Shown: positions 1 through 4,433 of the stretch, one piece after another
Layout: every line of letters begins with the position of its first letter
Position numbering within the stretch: the stretch's first letter is position 1
DNA from: Clostridiaceae bacterium
Lineage (GTDB): Bacteria; Bacillota; Clostridia; Clostridiales; Clostridiaceae
DNA length: 5,081 nt
Reading direction: 5' to 3'
NCBI GenBank assembly: GCA_003510765.1
Contig: DOKV01000169.1
Coordinates: 1 to 5,081, forward strand
The notes under the pieces: model-generated
Database searches by the model: none
Told to the model about the DNA's origin: nothing
The model's input: only the letters and a program-made list of their open reading frames with translations
Position numbers and translations under genes: made by a program

Positions 1-2
1 TC

Positions 3-617
3 AGTGATACGAAAGATGCGTTAAAGATTTCGCTTTTTCAAGGTATGACCAACGTGAACTTTGGGTTTACCAAGAAAGATGAGCTGATCATTAGGGTTTT
101 GCTGCCAAAGGCTTATGATGAAGATCTAAAAGTTGTCAATGTCTCAGGAGACGTATTACTTAAAGACTTGATGTTGGCAGAGGTGACCTTGGAGAATGTG
201 TCTGGGGATTTGATCATCGAAAGTGGACGCTATGAAGAGGTGGACTTTCGGAATGTATCGGGTCAAATGATCACTTATGGCCAGGTGGAAGAGTTTCAAG
301 GGGAGAATGTCTCCGGGAAAGTCACAGCCACCAATCTTCAAGGGCGTTTCCAAGTGGAGACGGTCTCTGGAGCCATGCATCTTCGTTCTCTAGCCCTACA
401 AAAAAAGAGTCAGGCGGAGTCCGTGTCTGGAAAAATCACCGTGGAACTGGAAGGGATGTCAGAGCTGTCCTATGACCTATCCAGTGTCAGCGGTAAAATC
501 CAAGTAGAATCGGGAGAAGAAACCATGGAAAGTGGCAGGTCTTTAAAAAGAAATCACTCTGATGGAGAAAAGTTAGTAGTTTCAACGGTTTCCGGGTCTA
601 TACTTGTGAAATATTAG
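3..617 (+). CDS. DUF4097-type beta-strand-repeat protein, 5'-truncated
   Basis: The reading frame is open to the left edge, so the true start lies outside the window. An ATG at 45 is only an internal methionine: it has no Shine-Dalgarno sequence before it. The visible ~204 codons carry eight V-S-G triplets. Counting from the ATG at 45 they fall near residues 33, 52, 71, 89, 107, 127, 148 and 182, mostly 18 to 21 residues apart, usually preceded by N, T or S and followed by D, K or another turn residue. This is the regular rung pattern of the DUF4097 (putative adhesin) family, which is expected to form a parallel beta-solenoid. The final spacing of 34 reflects a hydrophilic insert rich in E, S, G and K. 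No membrane segment, sortase motif or catalytic motif is visible in this part. In Firmicutes such proteins often lie next to PadR-type regulators and small membrane proteins linked to envelope stress, but that neighbourhood is not in view. Family assignment is fairly secure; the function is unknown. Confidence 0.8.
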   Translation, partial: SDTKDALKISLFQGMTNVNFGFTKKDELIIRVLLPKAYDEDLKVVNVSGDVLLKDLMLAEVTLENVSGDLIIESGRYEEVDFRNVSGQMITYGQVEEFQGENVSGKVTATNLQGRFQVETVSGAMHLRSLALQKKSQAESVSGKITVELEGMSELSYDLSSVSGKIQVESGEETMESGRSLKRNHSDGEKLVVSTVSGSILVKY

Positions 618-648
618 CAAGATGTACAAAAAGTTTACAATTTGTTCA

Positions 649-676
649 TAGACTTTGTGATAATCTTATTTATAAT
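649..676 (+). promoter_or_regulatory. Promoter of the ferredoxin gene
   Basis: A perfect TATAAT at 671-676 is preceded by TAGACT at 649-654 (4 of 6 to TTGACA) with a 16-base spacer. Transcription would start near 683, leaving a leader of about 25 bases before the ATG at 708. The -10 is convincing and the -35 is modest. No terminator separates this from the upstream gene, so some readthrough is possible. Confidence 0.55.
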
Positions 677-707
677 TAGGTTATCAAGTATAAAAGGGGT
701 GTTGTAT

Positions 708-896
708 ATGAAACCATTAGTAGATCAGGATCTTTGCATCGGATGCGCCGTTTGTCCAAGTGTTGCACCATCAATGTTCGACATGAACGATGACGGAAAA
801 GCATATCCAATCGTAGACGAAGTTCCAGCAGGTGAAGAGGATCTTGCGCAGGAAGCTGTTGACAGCTGTCCAGTAGCAGCCATCACATTGGAATAG
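708..896 (+). CDS. Ferredoxin, single [4Fe-4S] cluster, 62 aa
   Basis: This is a small acidic electron carrier of the cytoplasm. Cysteines at residues 10, 13 and 16 form C-x2-C-x2-C, and a fourth at residue 54 lies in C-P-V-x-A-I near the C-terminus; together they are the four ligands of one [4Fe-4S] cluster. The second cluster of the classical clostridial 2[4Fe-4S] ferredoxin is absent, so it belongs with the monocluster ferredoxins. The ATG at 708 is chosen because AAGGGG at 694-699 lies 8 bases upstream and because the protein then begins with the usual short lead-in to the first cysteine. A TTG at 642 in the same frame would add 22 hydrophobic residues, would lie upstream of the predicted -10 box and has no ribosome binding site. 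The gene appears monocistronic, with its own promoter and terminator. Its redox partners cannot be deduced from the neighbours. Confidence 0.93.
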   Translation: MKPLVDQDLCIGCAVCPSVAPSMFDMNDDGKAYPIVDEVPAGEEDLAQEAVDSCPVAAITLE

Positions 897-905
897 TTTT
901 AAATC

Positions 906-933
906 AAAAGAGACCTTTGGGTCTCTTTTATTG
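906..933 (+). terminator. Intrinsic terminator after ferredoxin
   Basis: A perfect 10-bp stem (AAAAGAGACC at 906-915 with GGTCTCTTTT at 920-929), a TTTG loop, and a short T-rich end running through 932. It begins 9 bases after the ferredoxin stop codon. Confidence 0.85.
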
Positions 934-949
934 TGTCTGGAATTCCTGT

Positions 950-962
950 ATAGTAGTACTAT
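950..962. repeat. 13-bp perfect inverted repeat, possible operator
   Basis: ATAGTA at 950-955 and TACTAT at 957-962 are exact reverse complements around a single central G. The element lies just upstream of a possible -10 box at 964-969 for the membrane-protein gene, where a DNA-binding protein could act. It is short, and no protein partner is known. Confidence 0.35.
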
Positions 963-963
963 C

Positions 964-969
964 TATAAG
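964..969 (+). promoter_or_regulatory. Possible -10 box for the leader/Wzy-like gene
   Basis: TATAAG matches TATAAT at 5 of 6 positions. I see no good -35 at standard spacing; TTCCTG at 943-948 is weak and sits 15 bases away. If used, transcription would begin about 975-980, just before the first strand of the structured leader at 981, which is a reason to take it seriously. Confidence 0.3.
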
Positions 970-980
970 AAATAAAAAAA

Positions 981-1044
981 TGGGTTTTGGCCAAGAAGCC
1001 GAGGACGTGTTGGAGGGCTTTAGCGCCTTCACATGAAGAACCCA
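981..1044 (+). ncRNA. Candidate structured 5' leader (three-way junction), family unidentified
   Basis: The stretch folds on paper into a compact junction. P1: 981-988 pairs with 1037-1044, eight pairs including one G-U. P2: GGC 989-991 pairs with GCC 998-1000, loop CAAGAA, with no bases between P1 and P2. Junction: GAGGA at 1001-1005. P3: 1006-1010 with 1031-1035, then 1013-1018 with 1025-1030, a two-base bulge (1011-1012) and loop TTTAGC; P3 includes two G-U pairs. One unpaired base (1036) joins P3 back to P1. P1 ends only three bases before the AAGGAGG ribosome binding site at 1048-1054. CCTTC at 1026-1030 inside P3 is also complementary to GAAGG at 1047-1051, so opening P3 could free a strand that masks the ribosome binding site. 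This looks like a cis-acting translational control element, but it matches no riboswitch consensus I can recall. The fold was made by eye, without an energy calculation or covariation. Confidence 0.45.
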
Positions 1045-1062
1045 GGGAAGGAGGATGTGATG

Positions 1063-2274
1063 ATGGAGTATTTTGGTAGAAATCAGCTCTTTAAGATGAT
1101 GCTACTGGCACTGGTGATTTATCCCATGGTGCCTGCAGCTTATACCCCTTGGATTGGCTTTTCTTTAGGTCTATTTTTCTTGCTTTATCTCATGATGCAT
1201 CCAGACGCCTATGAGAAAATCAGGCGAGGTCGAAGACATAATAAACTGGCTTATGGCCTATCCAGTGCCCTGTTTATCCTGTGGTCCTTGGTGAGCTTTG
1301 TCTACTCGGTAGATCGCATGAAAACTTTAGAGGGCATATTGATGTATAGTTCTGCTTTTGTACTGTTCTTCATCTTAAAGTATGAGCTGCATCGACCCAA
1401 TCAAGTGCTTCCCCTGGTACGGGCATATTTTCTGGGGACTTTTATGGTGGGACTTTACTATGGTGGGCAAGTGCTTTATGAGGAGATCGTCCAAGGAATA
1501 TCTTTTGATCCTTTGACCCATACGTCTTTTTTTGACCATGGACCCGTACTGGCCTATTTTATGCTCCTCCCACTATTTCCCGCCTTAGCCCTCTACATCT
1601 TCAAAGAGAAGACCAAAGAATCCAGGTTCTATTTTTTGGTGGCGTCAGTATCGGTGATTTCTATATTTATGACGGGCTCAAGAATTGCCATCATTGGGAT
1701 TTTCATTGGCTTAGCCCTATTGTCTCTTTTATACTCCCTGAAGTTTCTTCTGGCTCTTTTGCCAGCAGGGATTTTCATGGTGCTCATTCCCATTTTTTCT
1801 CATCGACATAGAAGCTTTTTCGCCATCTCTGAAGGCATGGGGCGGATTTCCTTTTATCTAGAAATCATCAAAGCCCATTGGTCTTCCATATTCTTCGGTA
1901 GAGGGTTTTTCACCATGGATGGCACCATGACAAAGTTTTTAGTAGATCGTCCAGAGCTCTTGAATCTAGGCCAGGTAAACAGGCCCTACAACACGGGGCT
2001 TCAGGTACTTCTTGAACTAGGCTTGGTGGGCCTCTTCATCGGAGGACTTATCCTATTTTTCAAAATGAAGGGGATTTTAAACTACACCAAATCCTATAAG
2101 GCTCAAGCCAACTTAAAAGTGATGTATGTTGGGGTATTTGTATCCATGGTGGTGCTTCTGTATGTAGGTGCCATGGACAGTTATATGATGGATCCAAAGC
2201 TCCTCTATGCCATTGCCGCCCTCATGGGCATACTCCATGGAGATGCTAAATGGAAGGGCATTGGGAAGGTTTGA
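1063..2274 (+). CDS. O-antigen ligase / Wzy polymerase superfamily membrane protein
   Basis: A multi-pass integral membrane protein of 403 residues with about 11 to 12 hydrophobic segments, the expected size and topology of the O-antigen ligase/polymerase (Wzy_C, PF04932) superfamily. These enzymes join or polymerise undecaprenyl-linked glycans on the outer face of the membrane. Supporting features, counted from the ATG at 1063, are an S-V-D-R segment near residue 82, T-G-S-R at 204-207 at the start of a membrane helix (the family's T-x-S-R motif), R261 followed by G279-R-G before the large outer loop, and N-R-P-Y-N-T-G-L-Q ahead of L-L-E-L-G-L-V-G-L (about 306-324), matching the family's H-N-x-x-L-Q-x-x-x-E-x-G-x-x-G. 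The usual histidine before the second asparagine is tyrosine here. Start choice: AAGGAGG at 1048-1054 is 8 bases from the ATG at 1063 and 5 from an ATG at 1060; either could be used. A farther in-frame ATG at 1033 lies inside the structured leader, has no ribosome binding site and is rejected. No glycosyltransferase or flippase gene is adjacent, so the polymer it acts on is unknown. Confidence 0.82.
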   Translation: MEYFGRNQLFKMMLLALVIYPMVPAAYTPWIGFSLGLFFLLYLMMHPDAYEKIRRGRRHNKLAYGLSSALFILWSLVSFVYSVDRMKTLEGILMYSSAFVLFFILKYELHRPNQVLPLVRAYFLGTFMVGLYYGGQVLYEEIVQGISFDPLTHTSFFDHGPVLAYFMLLPLFPALALYIFKEKTKESRFYFLVASVSVISIFMTGSRIAIIGIFIGLALLSLLYSLKFLLALLPAGIFMVLIPIFSHRHRSFFAISEGMGRISFYLEIIKAHWSSIFFGRGFFTMDGTMTKFLVDRPELLNLGQVNRPYNTGLQVLLELGLVGLFIGGLILFFKMKGILNYTKSYKAQANLKVMYVGVFVSMVVLLYVGAMDSYMMDPKLLYAIAALMGILHGDAKWKGIGKV

Positions 2275-2299
2275 TGGGAAAGAACTAAAATCCATAGAA

Positions 2300-2339
2300 A
2301 GAAAAGAGGTCTGGCTTTTTTTTGCCAGACCTCTTTTCT
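2300..2339. terminator. Bidirectional terminator between Wzy-like gene and EIIB gene
   Basis: A perfect stem of 16 pairs, 2300-2315 with 2324-2339, whose GC-rich core is GGTCTGGC / GCCAGACC, around an eight-T loop. The outer part of each arm is A/T rich, so a U-run forms in the transcript from both directions; the minus-strand side continues T-rich past the stem. It sits 25 bases after the plus-strand stop and 23 bases after the minus-strand stop, and so serves the two convergent genes. Confidence 0.88.
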
Positions 2340-2362
2340 ATAGCTTCTTCTACCAGAGAACT

Positions 2363-2686
2363 TTACATGCTTGTAGTTTCATGGAGACTAAACAGTCGTA
2401 AAGCTTGAGCCAGAATCTTCTCGGCATCAAGGGCGCCATAGTCTCTCATGGAAATGGCTTCCATGGGGACATTTTTAGCCAAGCATTCTTCTTGAATGTC
2501 TCCCAAGGCATGTTTCACTTGGGGGCCCACCAGCACCACATCTGCCTTTTCAATATATTTTTTCATGATGGACTCTGGGTAAGAAGCCACTTGGATCTCG
2601 AGATCCTTATGTTTGGCTGCTTCTTCCATTTTTTTCACCAATAGGCTGGTGGATAACCCTGTGGAGCAAAATAAAACAATGTTCAT
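2363..2686 (-). CDS. PTS EIIB component, lactose/chitobiose (Lac) family
   Basis: A 107-residue cytoplasmic phosphocarrier protein. The N-terminus reads M-N-I-V-L-F-C-S-T-G-L-S-T-S-L-L-V, the typical P-loop-like start of cellobiose/chitobiose-type EIIB, with Cys7 the residue that is phosphorylated by EIIA and hands the phosphate to the incoming sugar. The later A-D-V-V-L-V-G-P-Q-V segment and the D-Y-G-A-L-D-A-E-K-I-L ending are also typical, and the length is normal for a free-standing domain. The ATG at 2686 is chosen because GGAGGG lies 10 bases upstream and the family begins here; an ATG at 2704 would overlap that ribosome binding site. No EIIA, EIIC or glycosidase gene lies beside it: both neighbours are on the other strand. 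It is therefore an orphan EIIB in this window, and its sugar cannot be read from context. The family call is secure; chitobiose, cellobiose and lichenan specificity cannot be separated. Confidence 0.92.
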   Translation of the reverse strand: MNIVLFCSTGLSTSLLVKKMEEAAKHKDLEIQVASYPESIMKKYIEKADVVLVGPQVKHALGDIQEECLAKNVPMEAISMRDYGALDAEKILAQALRLFSLHETTSM

Positions 2687-2724
2687 CAATACTCTTCCCT
2701 CCATAAATCTCAGAATATTCTTTC

Positions 2725-2752
2725 GCTATATTGTTATTTTATCATAGTTCAA
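2725..2752 (-). promoter_or_regulatory. Possible promoter of the EIIB gene
   Basis: On the minus strand TTGAAC (plus 2747-2752) and TATAGC (plus 2725-2730) are 16 bases apart, matching consensus at 4 of 6 positions each. Transcription would start near 2718, about 30 bases before the start codon. It is plausible but weak. Confidence 0.4.
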
Positions 2753-2882
2753 GAAAAACTGCCCTTGTTTTCCTTGGGTTATCAGGAAAAAAGAAGAAAG
2801 TGTTAAATCACATCAAATTATATAGCGTAAAATGTATTCATGGGCTATGATGGAAGAAAGAAACCCGTGGGAGGAAAGAATA

Positions 2883-3521
2883 ATGAAAATAGAAATATTT
2901 GCAGATCTTGTATGTCCTTTTTGCTATGTGGGCAATGGCATCGTGAGAAAATGGGCAGAGAGCTTGGAGGAAGAGGTGACCATCCTTCATCGTAGTTTTG
3001 AGTTAGACCCCAATAGTAGCAAAAGGGAATCTAAAAATACCGTGGAAGGACTGGCAAAGAAGTATGGGATTACTGAGGAAGAAGCCAAAGATCGCATGGG
3101 TAGCGTGGCATCCATGGCGAAAAAAGAAGGGCTCCCCATGGAGATCTTTAAGAGTGTTTCTGCCAATACCCATGATCTTCATAGGCTCCTCTATTTGGCC
3201 AAAGAAGAGGGCAAGGAAGAAGCTTTACTCACCGCTTTTTATGAAGCCCATTTTGCCAAAGGCATTGCCTTAAATGAGCAAAAAGAGGTCTTAAAGATCA
3301 CAGGCGCTGTGGGACTAGCAGAGGAAAAAGTTTTAGAGGTACTAGAGTCCGAGGCCTATGAGGATGCCTTGGCAAAAGATCGCACTCTGGCCACTGCTTT
3401 AAAAATTCAAGGCGTACCCTATATGGTGTTTAATGAAACCTATGCCATCAGTGGCGCACAGCCTGTGGAGGTGCTCAATGAGCTCTATGAAACCTTAAAG
3501 AATGAAACGCAAAAGAATTAG
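2883..3521 (+). CDS. DsbA-family thiol oxidoreductase, FrnE type
   Basis: A 212-residue thioredoxin-fold protein of the DsbA/FrnE group (PF01323). The active-site motif C-P-F-C is at residues 11-14, straight after the first beta strand (K-I-E-I-F-A-D-L-V) and followed by Y-V-G. A helical insert fills about residues 50-165. The cis-proline loop G-V-P-Y is at 177-180, followed by F-N and the Y-A-I-S-G-A-Q-P segment characteristic of FrnE-like proteins. The first strand begins at residue 2, leaving no room for a signal peptide, so the protein is expected in the cytoplasm, unlike secreted DsbA. FrnE relatives have been reported as disulfide isomerase-like or polyketide-associated proteins; the substrate here is unknown. 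The ATG at 2883 is chosen because GGGAGG at 2869-2874 lies 8 bases upstream; an in-frame ATG at 2832 would place that site inside the coding region. It is divergent from the EIIB gene, convergent with the YbaK gene and appears monocistronic. Confidence 0.9.
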   Translation: MKIEIFADLVCPFCYVGNGIVRKWAESLEEEVTILHRSFELDPNSSKRESKNTVEGLAKKYGITEEEAKDRMGSVASMAKKEGLPMEIFKSVSANTHDLHRLLYLAKEEGKEEALLTAFYEAHFAKGIALNEQKEVLKITGAVGLAEEKVLEVLESEAYEDALAKDRTLATALKIQGVPYMVFNETYAISGAQPVEVLNELYETLKNETQKN

Positions 3522-3527
3522 GCCTCA

Positions 3528-3571
3528 CACAAAAAAGGAACCTTTTAATTATAGAGGGTTCCTTTTTTGTG
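3528..3571. terminator. Bidirectional terminator between DsbA-family gene and ybaK-like gene
   Basis: A perfect 15-bp stem, 3528-3542 with 3557-3571, around a 14-base loop. The arms contain GGAACC / GGTTCC followed by a six-T run, so each strand gives a GC-bearing stem with a U-tract. It lies 6 bases after the plus-strand stop and 8 bases past the minus-strand stop. Confidence 0.87.
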
Positions 3572-3579
3572 CCCACTAT

Positions 3580-4074
3580 TTAAAAGATGCCTTGGGTGGA
3601 GGCCAATAGATCGGCAAAGGTCATGGGGAGAATGGACAGAAGCTCTCTAGGAGATACTTCCATTTGATATCCGCGCTTCCCGGCAGAAAGGATGATGGTT
3701 TCTAGGTTTTCGGCACCTCTGTCAAGGAACGTTAGCAAGGGCTTTTTCATGGCCACGGGGCTGACGCCTCCGCGTTCATAGCCTGTGAGCTTTGGGAGCT
3801 CTTTCAGATCTACCAAGGAAACACTTTTCTCGCAGCAGGCTTCTGCTGCTTTTTTTAGGTCTAGTTCTTTCTGAAGTGGTAGGCAAAAGACATAATGGGC
3901 TCCGCTGTGACCTTTGGTCACCAGAGTTTTATAGATCAAGTGCACTGGACGCTGAATCTCCTTGGCTAGAATCTCTGGGGTGAGGTCTGGGATCTTCAGG
4001 GAATAGGTGTGCATGGTGTAAGCCACTCCCTTTTCTGAGAGCAAGCGTAGGGCATTGGTTTTTACTTTTTTCAA
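3580..4074 (-). CDS. ybaK: Cys-tRNA(Pro)/Cys-tRNA(Cys) deacylase, YbaK/EbsC family
   Basis: A single-domain cytoplasmic protein of 164 residues, the normal length for YbaK. The family removes wrongly attached cysteine from tRNA(Pro) and is a free-standing relative of the ProRS editing domain. Visible marks are K-T-N-A-L-R near the N-terminus, I-Y-K-T-L-V-T at 47-53 with the conserved functional lysine at 49, G-Y-E-R-G-G-V-S-P-V-A-M-K-K at 98-111, and S-A-G-K-R-G-Y-Q-M-E-V-S-P at 130-142. The start is probably the TTG at 4074: GGAGG (plus 4083-4087) lies exactly 8 bases upstream, and the protein then starts M-K-K-V-K-T-N-A as the family does. The ATG at 4080 would be only 2 bases from that site, and the in-frame ATGs at 4119 and 4182 lie within or upstream of the predicted promoter. 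The gene is alone on its strand between a terminator and a divergent gene. The family is secure; the exact tRNA preference is inferred. Confidence 0.93.
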   Translation of the reverse strand: MKKVKTNALRLLSEKGVAYTMHTYSLKIPDLTPEILAKEIQRPVHLIYKTLVTKGHSGAHYVFCLPLQKELDLKKAAEACCEKSVSLVDLKELPKLTGYERGGVSPVAMKKPLLTFLDRGAENLETIILSAGKRGYQMEVSPRELLSILPMTFADLLASTQGIF

Positions 4075-4109
4075 GGGCATCTCCTCCACGGCTAAGTACG
4101 TATGGGCTG

Positions 4110-4138
4110 ATTTTATCATGGCATGAATTTTTTGACAA
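4110..4138 (-). promoter_or_regulatory. Promoter of the ybaK-like gene
   Basis: On the minus strand TTGTCA (plus 4133-4138) and TAAAAT (plus 4110-4115) match the sigma-A consensus at 5 of 6 positions each with an ideal 17-base spacer. Transcription would start near 4103, giving a leader of about 30 bases to the TTG at 4074. This placement is the main argument against the longer starts at 4119 and 4182. Confidence 0.7.
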
Positions 4139-4163
4139 ATGAAAAAAATCTTCAGGGAAAATG

Positions 4164-4180
4164 GTTTAGTACTGGTAAAC
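4164..4180. repeat. Palindrome GTTTA-N7-TAAAC (distal operator candidate)
   Basis: A 17-base inverted repeat with exact 5-base arms and a 7-base centre. The same arms and spacing recur at 4372-4388 beside the XRE-cupin promoter. It lies upstream of the ybaK-like promoter and about 190 bases upstream of the XRE-cupin start site, so it could be an auxiliary site. Five-base arms alone are weak evidence; the repetition of the architecture is what makes it notable. Confidence 0.35.
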
Positions 4181-4203
4181 ATAAGGTCATTGAAATCGTG
4201 TCA

Positions 4204-4223
4204 ATTGTTTCTTTGTAAACAAT
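4204..4223. repeat. Inverted repeat ATTGTTT-N6-AAACAAT
   Basis: Exact 7-base arms (4204-4210 and 4217-4223) around CTTTGT. The right arm overlaps another TAAAC half-site at 4216-4220. It lies in the A/T-rich gap between the two divergent genes, where no reading frame of interest exists. It could be a protein-binding site or chance in A/T-rich sequence. Confidence 0.3.
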
Positions 4224-4332
4224 AAATTGGTTTTGTTCATAAAGAAAAAAATGCTGTAGACCTTATAAATCAATATGTATAGCGCCTATGAAAAAATGAT
4301 TTAATTTCGCTGAAAATTTTTGTGAAAACGCG

Positions 4333-4361
4333 TTGATTTTGAAAATACTTTTCTATATAAT
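4333..4361 (+). promoter_or_regulatory. Promoter of the XRE-cupin/ABC transporter operon
   Basis: TTGATT at 4333-4338 (4 of 6) and a perfect TATAAT at 4356-4361 with a 17-base spacer form a strong sigma-A-type promoter. Transcription would start near 4368, leaving an untranslated leader of about 66 bases that contains the palindromes at 4372-4400. Confidence 0.75.
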
Positions 4362-4371
4362 GGTCTAAGCG

Positions 4372-4400
4372 GTTTAACTTTACTAAACAAAAAGTTTAGT
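4372..4400. promoter_or_regulatory. Operator candidate: overlapping GTTTA/TAAAC palindromes
   Basis: Three half-sites follow one another: GTTTA at 4372-4376, TAAAC at 4384-4388 and GTTTA at 4394-4398. The first two form GTTTA-N7-TAAAC. The last two form the better palindrome ACTAAAC-AAAAA-GTTTAGT at 4382-4400, with exact 7-base arms. The block begins about 4 bases after the predicted transcription start, a typical place for a repressor to block the promoter, and it precedes the gene of a helix-turn-helix regulator, so autoregulation is likely. A short RNA hairpin is the alternative reading. Confidence 0.6.
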
Positions 4401-4433
4401 TTTGGAAGAATACTATGGATTTGGGAGGGTACT

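Noticed and set aside
618..648. Terminator after the DUF4097 gene
   Set aside because: Only a 4-base inverted repeat (TGTA/TACA) is visible, far too weak for an intrinsic terminator.
642..707. N-terminal extension of the ferredoxin from TTG 642 (possible membrane anchor)
   Set aside because: The extension covers the predicted TATAAT box and lacks a ribosome binding site; the ATG at 708 is well supported.
981..1044. Assignment of the leader to c-di-GMP, purine, TPP, SAM or other familiar riboswitch classes
   Set aside because: The conserved bases of these classes as I remember them are not present; only the three-way-junction shape is shared with some.
1033..1062. ATG at 1033 as start of the Wzy-like protein
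   Set aside because: It has no ribosome binding site, lies inside the P3/P1 part of the folded leader, and would put the clear AAGGAGG inside the coding region.
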